A DNA stretch of 64,000 bases from Cohnella faecalis (GCF_003570905.1 NZ_QXJM01000027.1:62001-126000), one strand, 5' to 3'. Numbered from the stretch's first letter, positions 54,149 to 62,860 are shown. Numbers and translations are program-made. The notes: generated by a model from the sequence alone, not told the origin.

Positions 54149-55357
54149 ATGAGGAATCGACAAGAGGTGAAAGGGCTCCCCGCCGTCGTGCGGGATGCGG
54201 CAACGGCCGCTTCGCGGATAGGGCAGACGGATGACGGAGAGCGGAGAACGTGCATAACGTTCCGGGACTATATGGAACTCTGCCTCTACCATCCCGAATT
54301 CGGCTATTACCGTTCGGGAAGTTCCCGGGTGGGACGAGAGGGAGATTTTTATACGAGCGCTTACGTCGGAGACATAATGGGAGAGCAGCTGGCTGAGCGG
54401 CTGACAAGCTTGGCCGACGAGCATTTCGGTCCGGAAGAGAGAGTGGAGGTTATCGATTGGGGGGGAGGAACGGGGCGCTTGAGCCGGCATATGCTGGAAG
54501 CCTGGAGCCGCTCGTCCAATCCGATCGCCGGTGCCGGGCGCATGTCCATAACGGTGGCCGACCGCAATCCCGCTCATCGCGCGCTTGCAGAGGAAAGCTT
54601 GGCCGACTGGATCGGCTCCGGGCGAGCTAGAGTCGTCGATCCCGATCGGCAATGGCCTTGGTCCGATGGAAAAGGCGGAGCGGACGTTGGCGACGCCGAA
54701 AGGGGCAAGAGCCCGGTCATAATCGTCGCGAACGAGCTGTTGGACGCTTTTCCCGTGCATCGGCTTACCTGCTTGAACGGGGGGCTTCTTGAGCAAGGCG
54801 TCGCTTGGGACGAAGAGAAGGAGCGTCCGGTTGCATGCCTGACGGAGCTAAGCGATCCGAGGCTTGCAGCTTGGCTGGAGCGAGAAGGTTTGGCATTGGC
54901 CGAGCATCAGATGATCGAAATATCCATCGACGCCGCAAGCTGGATCGGATCGCTGCCGGGCCGATTCGAGCGGGCGATTCTCGTTCTGATCGATTACGGC
55001 GATGAATCGGAAGAGCTAATCTCTTCCCATCGTATGGAAGGGACGCTCATGTGCTATTTTCGTCATCAAGCTCACGACGATCCGTTCATCCATTTAGGGG
55101 AACAGGATATAACCGCGCACGTCAATTTCAGCATTCTCCGCAAGGAAGCGAAGGCATCGGGCTGGCGCGAGATTTGGTACGGATCGCAAAAGAGGTTTTT
55201 GGTCGAGTCGGGTTTATTGGAGAAGCTGGTCGCCCACACGGTAACGGATCCGTTCCATCCGACCGTTCGCCGCAATCGGGCGATCCGCCAATTGCTGTTG
55301 TCCGACGGAATGAGCGAGCTGTTCAAGGTGCAAATATGGGAGAAGACGCGAACATAG
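54149..55357 (+). CDS. MidA/NDUFAF7-type SAM-dependent methyltransferase (DUF185)
   Basis: 402 residues. The family start is clear: TFRDYMELCLYHPEFGYY, then GREGDFYTSAYVGDIMGEQL, the SAM motif VIDWGGGTGRLSRHM and IVANELLDAFPVHRL. The eukaryotic relative NDUFAF7 methylates an Arg in complex I; bacterial substrates are unknown. It is a single gene between a divergent gene and a bidirectional terminator. Confidence 0.9.
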   Translation: MRNRQEVKGLPAVVRDAATAASRIGQTDDGERRTCITFRDYMELCLYHPEFGYYRSGSSRVGREGDFYTSAYVGDIMGEQLAERLTSLADEHFGPEERVEVIDWGGGTGRLSRHMLEAWSRSSNPIAGAGRMSITVADRNPAHRALAEESLADWIGSGRARVVDPDRQWPWSDGKGGADVGDAERGKSPVIIVANELLDAFPVHRLTCLNGGLLEQGVAWDEEKERPVACLTELSDPRLAAWLEREGLALAEHQMIEISIDAASWIGSLPGRFERAILVLIDYGDESEELISSHRMEGTLMCYFRHQAHDDPFIHLGEQDITAHVNFSILRKEAKASGWREIWYGSQKRFLVESGLLEKLVAHTVTDPFHPTVRRNRAIRQLLLSDGMSELFKVQIWEKTRT

Positions 55358-55397
55358 AAAAAACCGTCGGGGGACGAGCCCCAGACGGTTTTTTTGT
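55358..55397. terminator. Bidirectional terminator between the methyltransferase and DUF2626 genes
   Basis: AAAAAACCGTC-GGGG / CCCC-GACGGTTTTTTT stem with A-run and T-run on both sides. Confidence 0.92.
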
Positions 55398-55415
55398 TTG
55401 CGGTATGTTTGATTG

Positions 55416-55652
55416 TTACACCGGAAGGCCCATTTCGAAGACGGACCAGTAAGTAAATCCAAGGAAAGCAACGATCATATAGCCCCAGAACATGAGGATA
55501 TAAGTCCGTTCGGAAAATTTCAAGTAACCGAACAAGAAGAATACGGCCGACTGGATAAAGAACAACAGCGACATCTCGTACATATCGCCCGCGTAAGCCA
55601 TGAGGGCGATAGCGAGTGTCCAGAAGCCAAGCACCCGGAACATGCGTGCCAT
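55416..55652 (-). CDS. DUF2626 family small membrane protein
   Basis: 78 residues, three hydrophobic helices, starting MARMFRVLGFWTLAIALMAY with LKFSERTYILMFWGYM, the DUF2626 pattern of Bacillales. Function unknown. GGGG lies upstream of ATG 55652, and a minus-strand promoter is at 55722-55751. Confidence 0.85.
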   Translation of the reverse strand: MARMFRVLGFWTLAIALMAYAGDMYEMSLLFFIQSAVFFLFGYLKFSERTYILMFWGYMIVAFLGFTYWSVFEMGLPV

Positions 55653-55721
55653 GAAACATCCCCCTCTCTATGAAGCGACTGCGACGTCGGCTTCTCACGT
55701 ACTTTCCGATTTCTAAAGCAT

Positions 55722-55751
55722 ATTATACCCGCTTGGCCCGTGGAGTGTAAA
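55722..55751 (-). promoter_or_regulatory. Promoter of the DUF2626 gene
   Basis: On the minus strand TTTACA (55746-55751), 18 bases, TATAAT (55722-55727). The rest of 55653-55985 has no gene or repeat that I can support. Confidence 0.6.
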
Positions 55752-55985
55752 CCGAAAGACATGTGACGAAATGGCAAACTTTTCGTAATTCCTTATCAGC
55801 ATGCCCCTGGGCGAAATGAAGTATTCGTCAGCCGTCCGGGTACTCTCGCCAGCTAATAGGTATAGTGAACTAAAAAATGGATATACATAGAAGTATCCGA
55901 TAGATTCTATGAATTCTACTACGGGCATAACCATGAAATGAAGAAGCATAAAAAATGAGGCGAAAGCAAGGAGGGAAAGGCACCC

Positions 55986-56630
55986 ATGACGGCTGTCAGA
56001 CAAGACGCGTGGAGTCCGGATGACGATTTGATTTTGGCGGAAGTGACGCTTCGCCACATTCGGGAGGGCAGTACCCAGCTGGCCGCTTTTGAGGAAGTCG
56101 GTCAGCGGATCGGAAGAACGTCCGCCGCTTGCGGATTCCGATGGAATAGCTGCGTTCGCAAAAAATACGACGACGCGATCGGCATGGCCAAGCAGCAGCG
56201 CCAAAAGCGCAATTATTTGAAGAAGCAAGGCATCACGACGATTTCCGGCACGGATCGGTTAACGTTGGAAGAGTCGGAATCGGCCAAAGGCGAGCTGCTC
56301 TCTTCCGAGTCCATCTCTTTGGAAGCGATTATCCGGTATTTGAGGCAATGGAAAGGAACCGTTCAAGAGATGAGTCGGCAAATCCGCCAACTGGAAAAAG
56401 AGTTGAAGGAGAAGGACGACAAATTGAACGCGTATCTGTCCGAGAACGAACGGTTGTCCAAGGAAGTGAACGAGGTTCAGACCGATTACCAGGTCGTCAA
56501 CGACGATTACAAGGCGTTGATCCGCATTATGGACCGCGCACGGCGTCTTGCTTTTCTTACCGAAGAGCCGGATGAGGATCGCACCCGCTTCAAGATGGAT
56601 GCGAACGGCAATTTGGAACGGATCGAGTAA
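55986..56630 (+). CDS. RsfA family transcriptional regulator (YlbO type)
   Basis: 214 residues. N-terminal Myb/SANT-like DNA-binding domain (residues 1-60: [20 protein letters not shown], ...[18 protein letters not shown]), a linker, and a C-terminal coiled coil (about 110-180). RsfA-type regulators modulate the prespore sigma-F/sigma-G programme in Bacillus. AAGGAGGG precedes the ATG. In B. subtilis ylbO is also followed by ylbQ (panE) and bshC-region genes. Confidence 0.9.
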   Translation: MTAVRQDAWSPDDDLILAEVTLRHIREGSTQLAAFEEVGQRIGRTSAACGFRWNSCVRKKYDDAIGMAKQQRQKRNYLKKQGITTISGTDRLTLEESESAKGELLSSESISLEAIIRYLRQWKGTVQEMSRQIRQLEKELKEKDDKLNAYLSENERLSKEVNEVQTDYQVVNDDYKALIRIMDRARRLAFLTEEPDEDRTRFKMDANGNLERIE

Positions 56631-56647
56631 TGATGCCGGCGGACATG

Positions 56648-56680
56648 GAGGCTTCCCGTTAAGGGAGGCCTCTTATTTAT
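56648..56680 (+). terminator. Terminator after the RsfA-like gene
   Basis: GAGGCTTCCC / GGGAGGCCTC stem with loop GTTAA, then TTATTTAT. Confidence 0.8.
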
Positions 56681-56729
56681 GTTACAATCGTTTCAAAAAT
56701 CGATAACGGACAAAGGGTGTTGCCTAGCT

Positions 56730-57698
56730 ATGAGCGAATGGGCGGTAGTGGGCGGCGGGTCGTTAGGACTGCTGCTGGCGGGCAAGCTTGCTGCAGCGGG
56801 CTGCCGGGTCGTCTTATGGACGCGAACCTCGGAGCAGGCGGAACGGATCGAAGCCGACGGTATTGCGATAGAGGAGATGTCCGGGGTCGTTTCTCAGCCC
56901 GTCAGGCTTCGGGCGATACCGATAAGCAGCGTAAAAGGCATCCATGAAGGACCGATCCTTCTTACGGTCAAGCAGACGGCGCTCGACTCTGAGCTGTATT
57001 CGTTTCTTCGTCTGGCGACGGGCGGAGCAGGGAGAATCTACTTGTTTCAGAACGGCGTGGGTCATGTGGAGAAGCTTGCCCGGGCTTTACCCGGAACGAC
57101 GCTGACGCCTGCGATTACGACGGAAGGCGCGCTCCGGCTAGGCCCTTCCAGCGTAAGGCATACCGGCAAGGGGGCTATCTGGTTCGGCGTTGTCGGAGCC
57201 GCCGAACTTCTCCCGATGCCGATGACGACCGGAATCGATAGCGAAAATGCTCTTTTCGCGGATTCCAGCGTTCGAAACGTCGCAGAGATGATGAAACAGG
57301 CAGGATTTACCGTCTTCCTGTCGAATGAATTGGAGAAGAGGGTATTGCGGAAGCTGCTCATCAACTCGGTCATTAATCCGCTTACGGCGCTTCTGCGAAT
57401 TCCGAACGGACAATTGCTCAAGACTCCCGAAAGGCTGAGCCTGGCGAGAGAGCTGTTCGATGAGACGGCGAAGGTGCTGGAGCGGAGCGGGCTGCCGGAT
57501 GCGGCGAATGCATGGGACGAGGTTGCAGCCGTATGCGAGGCGACGGCGACGAACCTTTCGTCGATGCTGCAGGACGTGCAGGCGGGGCGCGCGACGGAAA
57601 TCGACGCGATCAACGGCGCGGTTTGCCGACTTGCCGAACGGAATGGATTGGAAGCCCCTCTTAATGCCGCGGTCACGGCGCTAATTAAAGCGCTGTAA
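56730..57698 (+). CDS. panE: 2-dehydropantoate 2-reductase (ketopantoate reductase)
   Basis: 322 residues from ATG 56730 (AAAGGGTG about ten bases upstream). Rossmann motif AVVGGGSLGLLLAGKLAAAG, then QNGVGHVEKL and KLLINSVINPLTALL with the catalytic Lys region, and the C-terminal domain with SSMLQDVQAGRATEIDAING. It reduces ketopantoate to pantoate with NADPH for pantothenate/CoA synthesis. Next genes are a DUF3397 protein and bshC, as in Bacillus. Confidence 0.93.
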   Translation: MSEWAVVGGGSLGLLLAGKLAAAGCRVVLWTRTSEQAERIEADGIAIEEMSGVVSQPVRLRAIPISSVKGIHEGPILLTVKQTALDSELYSFLRLATGGAGRIYLFQNGVGHVEKLARALPGTTLTPAITTEGALRLGPSSVRHTGKGAIWFGVVGAAELLPMPMTTGIDSENALFADSSVRNVAEMMKQAGFTVFLSNELEKRVLRKLLINSVINPLTALLRIPNGQLLKTPERLSLARELFDETAKVLERSGLPDAANAWDEVAAVCEATATNLSSMLQDVQAGRATEIDAINGAVCRLAERNGLEAPLNAAVTALIKAL

Positions 57699-57716
57699 TG
57701 AACGGGAGGAGTTCGC

Positions 57717-58115
57717 ATGGATTCGGTATGGAAATCATTGGTTGATGCCTACGCCGCGTTAGCCGCTTTTCCAGTCATTCCGTTTCTTTTCGTTTACTTT
57801 GTGGAACGCTATCGAAGCGGCGACAAGAAGAGGGCGTTTCGCCTTGCAATGGACGTAACGACCGCGTTTTTGCTAGGCTGCGTCGGGTTTATGCTCAACC
57901 GTAGAATCGGATCGAGCCTTGGTCTTTATTTCATTCTGCTCCTTATGCTTATCGGCGCGGGACTGATCGGGAACGCGCAAACCCGCCTTCGCGGCAAAAT
58001 CGATGTCTCAAAAATTTTTCGGGCTATTTGGCGGCTTTCCTTTTTTGCGATGGCGGTGCTCTATGTTCTCTTAATGTCGCTTGAGCTGATTATGCCGTCC
58101 ATAACCCAACAATAG
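57717..58115 (+). CDS. DUF3397 family membrane protein
   Basis: 132 residues with four hydrophobic helices; DVTTAFLLGCVGFML and YFILLLMLIGAGLIG fit DUF3397. It lies 18 bases after panE with GGGAGG upstream, and before bshC, its conserved place in Bacillales. Function unknown. Confidence 0.83.
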   Translation: MDSVWKSLVDAYAALAAFPVIPFLFVYFVERYRSGDKKRAFRLAMDVTTAFLLGCVGFMLNRRIGSSLGLYFILLLMLIGAGLIGNAQTRLRGKIDVSKIFRAIWRLSFFAMAVLYVLLMSLELIMPSITQQ

Positions 58116-58140
58116 AGCGGTTCGCCGGAGAATATCGCCT

Positions 58141-58182
58141 AACGCCACCCCCCCTTCCCCGCACGGGAGGGGGGGTGGCGTT
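58141..58182 (+). terminator. Strong GC-rich hairpin after the panE operon
   Basis: AACGCCACCCCCCC (58141-58154) pairs with GGGGGGGTGGCGTT (58169-58182). No T-run, but the only stable structure in the 222-base gap before bshC. Confidence 0.65.
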
Positions 58183-58337
58183 GTCGTAACCAACGGTTAT
58201 TATTGTGTCAACGATCTATTTGTACGATTATTAAACTCGGATAATCCCGAATCGCAACGAAGTTTTTGACGAGTTTTGCCCCTTTGTGTACAATCAATCA
58301 TGACATCCTACAACTATGGAAACGGGGGAACGTCCCT

Positions 58338-59975
58338 GTGATCGTTAATACGCTGCAAGGGCCGGTTTCTCCTACGCTATCGGAACGTTACCGGGAGCAA
58401 GACGAAGCCGTCGTCGCACTTTTCGGGAAGCATCCTTTGCAAAAGGAAGATTGGCATGCCAGAGCTGACGAGCTTGACCGAAGATCGTCCAGTTCTCAGG
58501 CGGATAGAACCGCGTTAGCGGAAGCTCTTCGTTCCTTTCAATCGGGAATGAACGAGCACCCTGCCGTCTCCCGTTCCCTGGAAAGACTCGCAGAGCCCGG
58601 AAGTCTCGTTGTCGTCGGCGGCCAGCAAGCAGGCTTGTTCGGCGGCGCCCTTCTTATTTTTTACAAAGCTATGACGGTCGTCCAGACCGCCAGGCATGCC
58701 GAGAAGCTTCTTGGCAGACCGGTCGTTCCGGTATTCTGGATTGCCGGGGAAGACCATGATTTCGACGAAGCCAATCATGTCAACGTGCAGACGCAGGCCG
58801 GAGAATTGCGGCGAGTGCGCCTCGAACGTCCGGACGGTTCGCGGCTGGCGGTAAGTCGGACGAGGCTGAGCCCGGAGGCTTGGGAAGCCGCTCTTCAAGA
58901 GCTGGAAACAGAGCTTCCGGATTCGGAGTTCAAGCCGGCTTTGATCGACCGGCTGCGCAGTCACGTGACGGACGCTCCGACGCTCAGTCTCGCTTTCGCC
59001 AGACTACTGTCGGAGTGGTTCGGGCCGGAAGGAATGCTGCTGCTGGATGCGGACGATGCCGGCTTGCGAGCTCTCGAAGGCCCGATGTTCCGGGAGTTGA
59101 TCGAACGGAACGACAAGCTGGAAGAGGCGCTGAAGGCAGGGGAGAAGAAAGTCGCTTCGCTCGGCTTTTCGTTGCAGGCCGAGACCGCTTTCGGAAGCGC
59201 GAATTTGTTTCTTCACCACGATAGCGGACGTCTGCTGCTCCATAAGGAGCCGAACGGCAACTTTGCGGATCGAAGAAGAAGCGTATCCTTATGCCGCGAC
59301 GACATGTTGAGCCTGACGGAAGATTCTCCCGAGCGGCTAAGCACGAACGCGCTGACTCGTCCGTTAATGCAGGATTACGTCCTGCCGGTGCTAGCGGCCG
59401 TGCTCGGTCCCGCGGAGCTGGCTTACTGGGGCATTCTCGGACCTGCATTTGCCGAGTTCGGGCTTGAAATGCCTCTGCTGGTGCCTCGCCAATCGTTCGT
59501 TTATGTGGAGACGGGTATTGCGCGTCAGTTGGACAAATTCGCATTGACTCCAGAAGAAGCGTTATGGAATTGGGAGAGAAGGAAAGAGCAATGGCTGGCT
59601 TCCCAAGACGAATGGCGGCTGGAGGAGAAGTTCAGGAACGCGAAAGAGCAGTTTCTGGCCATCTACCGACCGGTCATGGAGACGGTGGCCGCGCTGCAAC
59701 CCGGATTGGCAAAGCTATCCGAGAGCAACCGCGACAAAATCGTGGAGCAAATCTCCTTTTTGGAAAATCGGTCTATGGATGCGCTTGCCAAACAGCATGA
59801 AGCGTCGCTCCGTCAATGGGATCGAATCCGGACGGCTTTAATGCCGGGAAGCAAGCCGCAGGAGCGCGTGTTCGGCACGATTCATTTTTGGAACCGGTAT
59901 GGACCGGAATGGCTTACTCGTTGGGCGGAAGTCCCGTACGAGCCGAATGGCGGTTTTCGATTAATCGAAGGCTAG
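58338..59975 (+). CDS. bshC: Bacillithiol biosynthesis cysteine-adding enzyme BshC
   Basis: 545 residues from GTG 58338 with GGGGGAA seven bases upstream; the frame is open 24 codons further without support. Motifs: VVGGQQAGLFGGALLIFYKA and PVFWIAGEDHDFDEANHV, both typical of BshC, plus a C-terminal coiled coil. BshC joins Cys to GlcN-malate, the final step to bacillithiol, the low-molecular-weight thiol of Firmicutes. Confidence 0.94.
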   Translation: MIVNTLQGPVSPTLSERYREQDEAVVALFGKHPLQKEDWHARADELDRRSSSSQADRTALAEALRSFQSGMNEHPAVSRSLERLAEPGSLVVVGGQQAGLFGGALLIFYKAMTVVQTARHAEKLLGRPVVPVFWIAGEDHDFDEANHVNVQTQAGELRRVRLERPDGSRLAVSRTRLSPEAWEAALQELETELPDSEFKPALIDRLRSHVTDAPTLSLAFARLLSEWFGPEGMLLLDADDAGLRALEGPMFRELIERNDKLEEALKAGEKKVASLGFSLQAETAFGSANLFLHHDSGRLLLHKEPNGNFADRRRSVSLCRDDMLSLTEDSPERLSTNALTRPLMQDYVLPVLAAVLGPAELAYWGILGPAFAEFGLEMPLLVPRQSFVYVETGIARQLDKFALTPEEALWNWERRKEQWLASQDEWRLEEKFRNAKEQFLAIYRPVMETVAALQPGLAKLSESNRDKIVEQISFLENRSMDALAKQHEASLRQWDRIRTALMPGSKPQERVFGTIHFWNRYGPEWLTRWAEVPYEPNGGFRLIEG

Positions 59976-60009
59976 ACAAACCAAATTATCCGCATTGGAG
60001 GAATTATTC

Positions 60010-61272
60010 GTGACAACAACCGTACAAAGTATCGTTACAGATCTATCCTTAGCTCCTGAAGGCAAATTGAAAATTGATTGGGTGCAGGCGCATATGCCGG
60101 TGCTGAACAAAATCAGAGAACAATTTGAGCGGGATCAGCCGTTCAAAGGATTGCGCGTTGCGATTTCTCTCCATCTTGAAGCCAAAACCGCTTATTTGGC
60201 CAAAGTCGTGCAAGCTGGCGGAGCCGAAGTCGTTATTACAGGCAGTAACCCGCTGTCGACGCAGGACGACGTTTGCGCCGCTCTCGTGGAAGATGGCATT
60301 ACCGTATTCGCGAAATACAACCCGGATCCGGTCGAATACAAGGAATTGATGGTCAAAACGTTGGAAACGAAGCCCGATTTGATCATCGACGACGGCGGCG
60401 ACCTGGTGACAATTCTTCACGCCGAGCGCCAGGATTTGCTAGTGAACGTACGGGGCGGAGCGGAAGAAACGACGACGGGAATTCTCCGTTTGAAAGCGAT
60501 GGAGAAGGACGGCACGTTGAAATTTCCAATGGTTGCGGTCAATGACGCATTCTGCAAATACTTGTTCGACAACAGATACGGCACGGGTCAATCGGTATGG
60601 GACGGCATCAACCGGACGACGAACCTAGTCGTAGCCGGCAAGACGGTTGTCGTCAACGGCTACGGCTGGTGCGGCAAAGGGGTTGCTCTTCGCGCCAAAG
60701 GGCTGGGAGCGAACGTCGTCGTAACGGAGGTCGACGCGATCAAGGCTGTCGAGGCATACATGGACGGCTTCACTGTGCTTCCGATTTCGGAAGCGGCCAA
60801 AGTCGGCGACTACTTCGTCACCGTTACGGGCAACAAGGACGTTATCCGCGGCGAGCATATCGCTAATATGAAGGATGGGGCTATCCTGTCCAATGCAGGC
60901 CACTTTGACATTGAGGTGAATCTCGTTGAGCTTGCGGCGCTATCGGTATCGAAGCGGGTAGTCCGCCGCAATATCGAAGAATACGTGCTCAAGGATGGTC
61001 GCAAAATTTACGTTCTGGCCGAAGGCCGTCTCGTAAACTTGGCGGCCGGCGACGGCCACCCTGCCGAAATTATGGATATGACGTTCGCTTTGCAGGCGCT
61101 GTCTCTTCGCTATGTGAACGAAAATTACGAGAAAATCGGACCGAACGTCGTGAACGTGCCTTACGCATTGGACGAGCAAGTAGCTCGCACGAAGCTGGAG
61201 GCGCTTGGCATCGGCATCGATACGTTGTCGGAAGAACAGAAAGCCTATTTGGAAAGCTGGGCGGCTCACTAA
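60010..61272 (+). CDS. ahcY: Adenosylhomocysteinase (short form)
   Basis: 420 residues from GTG 60010 with GGAGG eight bases upstream. Substrate-binding and NAD motifs: ISLHLEAKTAYLAKVVQAGG, TTTGILRLKAMEKDGTLKF, VVNGYGWCGKGVALRAKGLG and SNAGHFDIEVNL. The C-terminal NAD-closing segment ending in Lys-Tyr of eukaryotic enzymes is absent (ends ESWAAH), and the long internal insert is missing, as in archaeal and Thermotoga-type enzymes. It hydrolyses S-adenosylhomocysteine to adenosine and homocysteine. B. subtilis uses the MtnN-LuxS route instead. Confidence 0.94.
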   Translation: MTTTVQSIVTDLSLAPEGKLKIDWVQAHMPVLNKIREQFERDQPFKGLRVAISLHLEAKTAYLAKVVQAGGAEVVITGSNPLSTQDDVCAALVEDGITVFAKYNPDPVEYKELMVKTLETKPDLIIDDGGDLVTILHAERQDLLVNVRGGAEETTTGILRLKAMEKDGTLKFPMVAVNDAFCKYLFDNRYGTGQSVWDGINRTTNLVVAGKTVVVNGYGWCGKGVALRAKGLGANVVVTEVDAIKAVEAYMDGFTVLPISEAAKVGDYFVTVTGNKDVIRGEHIANMKDGAILSNAGHFDIEVNLVELAALSVSKRVVRRNIEEYVLKDGRKIYVLAEGRLVNLAAGDGHPAEIMDMTFALQALSLRYVNENYEKIGPNVVNVPYALDEQVARTKLEALGIGIDTLSEEQKAYLESWAAH

Positions 61273-61311
61273 TCCCCGCTGATGAAATAGAAGGGCGACC
61301 TTCGTTCTAAT

Positions 61312-61345
61312 AAGCGTTCCCTCCGTTTTGCGGAGGGGCGCTTTT
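61312..61345 (+). terminator. Terminator of ahcY
   Basis: AAGCG..CCCTCCG / CGGAGGG.CGCTT stem followed by TTTTTG. Confidence 0.88.
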
Positions 61346-61478
61346 TGTTTCGATGCGGACTTGCCGAGGTGAGCTGTCTCAGGCTTCTCGGCTTGGTGCG
61401 GATTTTGAAAACAAATGTGTTTTTCGAAATTTATACCATTATCCCTTCCGCTCAGAGAATGCCAAGTGCAGGATTAGA

Positions 61479-62038
61479 GTGGTAGGAATAGCCGGAAATA
61501 GTGGGGCTACTGGTCCGAGGAGCGTGTGAATGGTAGGAATAGCCGGCTGTGGTTGGGCTACGGGTTCGGGGAGCGCGTGAATGGTAGGAATAGCCGGCTG
61601 TGGTTGGGTTACTGGTCCGGGAGCGTGTGAATGGTGGGAATAGCCGGCTGTGGTTGGGTTAATGGTCCGGGGAGCGTGTGAATGGTGGGAATAGCCGGCT
61701 GTGGTTGGGTTACTGGTCCGGGGAGCGCGTGAATGGTAGGAGTAGCCGGCTGTGGTTGGGCTACGGGTTCGGGGAGCGCGTGAATGGTGGGAATAGCCGG
61801 CTGTGGTTGGGCTACTGATCCGGGGAGCGTGTGAATGGTAGGAGTAGCCGGCTGTGGTTGGGTTACTGGTCCGGGGAACGTGTGAATGTTGAGGATAGTC
61901 GGCTGTGGTTGGGCTACTGGTCCGGGGAGCGCGTGAATGGTAGGAGTAGCCGGCTGTGGTTGGGCTACCAATCCGGGGAGCGTGTGAATGGTGGGAATAG
62001 CCGGCTGTAGTTGGGTTAATGGTCCGGGGAGCGCGTGA
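61479..62038 (+). repeat. Tandem array of eleven 51-bp units, each a chained start-stop mini-ORF
   Basis: Units start at 61479 (degenerate, GTG), 61530, 61581, 61631, 61682, 61733, 61784, 61835, 61886, 61937 and 61988; all are 51 bases except the one at 61581, which lacks one G and is 50. Apart from that frameshifted unit, each unit from 61530 reads as ATG, 15 sense codons and TGA on the plus strand (consensus MVGIAGCGWATGPGSA), and the TGA directly touches the next ATG. GGGGAG lies seven bases before most ATGs. The minus strand is also open, with 17-residue Pro/Thr-rich repeats. Whether anything is translated is unknown; the array may be non-coding. Confidence 0.9.
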
Positions 62039-62091
62039 ATGGCGGGAGCAACCTGCGAATGGAAGGCTATTAAGCAGCATTTATTTTAAAG

Positions 62092-62121
62092 TTGACAACG
62101 ATAATCATTATCAACTAACAT
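62092..62121 (+). promoter_or_regulatory. Fur-box-overlapped promoter
   Basis: TTGACA at 62092-62097, 18 bases, TAACAT at 62116-62121. The spacer contains GATAAT-C-ATTATC, a perfect 6-1-6 palindrome at 62100-62112, and CGATAATCATTATCA matches 14 of 15 bases of the 7-1-7 Fur consensus. It fits iron-repressed control of the downstream IsdG-like gene. Confidence 0.8.
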
Positions 62122-62471
62122 ATGTAATTGAAAAAGCTTACCATGCTTTCGCAAAGCCAGGAGCACCTGTTAGAAATGAAGGTTCGCGGCCCGGTTCGCT
62201 AAGGCTGAAGCCCACATTTGATATGATTCAAGAAATGCCGAGCAGAGCGTGACAGGGAGACGGCGTTAGACGCGGCTGCTCATGTGGAGAGCGCGGGCAG
62301 CTAGACTCGATCTGTTCTCGACAGCGATGCGATGCCGCGTCTCGATATGGCGGATTCGCTTAAGCCGCGTGGCCTCCCGCTCATCAGGCACGTTGTTTTG
62401 GGGCAAACAAGCGGAGAAAGTGGTTGAATTTTTGCAAGCTCAAGCTATCAAAAGGTAGGGGGTCAGGAACG
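62122..62471 (+). other. Long untranslated or decayed stretch between the Fur promoter and the haem monooxygenase gene
   Basis: 350 bases with only short frames. One at 62143-62202 reads MLSQSQEHLLEMKVRGPVR then stops; another at 62282-62458 has 58 codons ending AEKVVEFLQAQAIKR, a plausible protein C-terminus, but no ribosome site. Frames change between the fragments. This looks like the remnant of a gene that once stood between promoter and monooxygenase, but I cannot name it. It might instead be a long leader. Confidence 0.4.
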
Positions 62472-62807
62472 ATGATTGTCGTCATCAACACGATTCAAGT
62501 GAAGCCCGGCTACGGAGATGTCATGAAGGAGAGATTCCGCTCGCCGAAAAGCGTGCATACGTTTCCGGGCTTTGTTCGGATGGAGTTGCTTCGTACCGAA
62601 GGAACCGAGCAATACGAGGAGTATCAGGTGTGCACGACGTGGGAAAGCAAGGACGCTTTCGACGGATGGGCGCAAAGCGATTCCTTCAAGCAAGCTCATG
62701 CAAGGCGTCAAGAAGACCGAGCCGGCTCTTCCGAGATGGTAGTCGGCAACAAAATAACGATTCACGAGGTGCTTTTCTCGCATTTACCGGCGCTTCAAGC
62801 GCATTAA
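62472..62807 (+). CDS. IsdG/HmoA-family haem-degrading monooxygenase
   Basis: 111 residues from ATG 62472 with AGGGGGTCAGGA upstream. An antibiotic-biosynthesis-monooxygenase fold: MIVVINTIQVKPGYGDVM, ...TTWESKDAFDGWAQSDSF. The IsdG catalytic triad Asn-Trp-His is present as Asn6, Trp66 and His76, the same spacing as Asn7/Trp67/His77 of IsdG. It would open haem to release iron in the cytoplasm. The Fur box about 370 bases upstream is consistent with iron control. Confidence 0.88.
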   Translation: MIVVINTIQVKPGYGDVMKERFRSPKSVHTFPGFVRMELLRTEGTEQYEEYQVCTTWESKDAFDGWAQSDSFKQAHARRQEDRAGSSEMVVGNKITIHEVLFSHLPALQAH

Positions 62808-62830
62808 GCCGCCGCCGAATGGTTCATTTT

Positions 62831-62860
62831 CCCGCTGCCCGTCAGGGCGCGGGTTTTTTT
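62831..62860 (+). terminator. Terminator of the haem monooxygenase gene
   Basis: CCCGCTGCCC / GGGCGCGGG stem with loop GTCA, then seven Ts. Confidence 0.9.

Noticed and set aside
9864..62040. CRISPR arrays
   Set aside because: Both arrays are head-to-tail repeats without unique spacers, and no cas genes are present.
61439..62080. 213-residue Pro/Thr/His-rich frame on the minus strand over the second array
   Set aside because: A by-product of the 51-bp period; it changes register at the 50-bp unit near 61581 and has no promoter or ribosome site.
62019..62252. 77-residue frame running from the repeat array through the Fur box
   Set aside because: It would place the promoter and Fur box inside a coding region, and it has no ribosome site.
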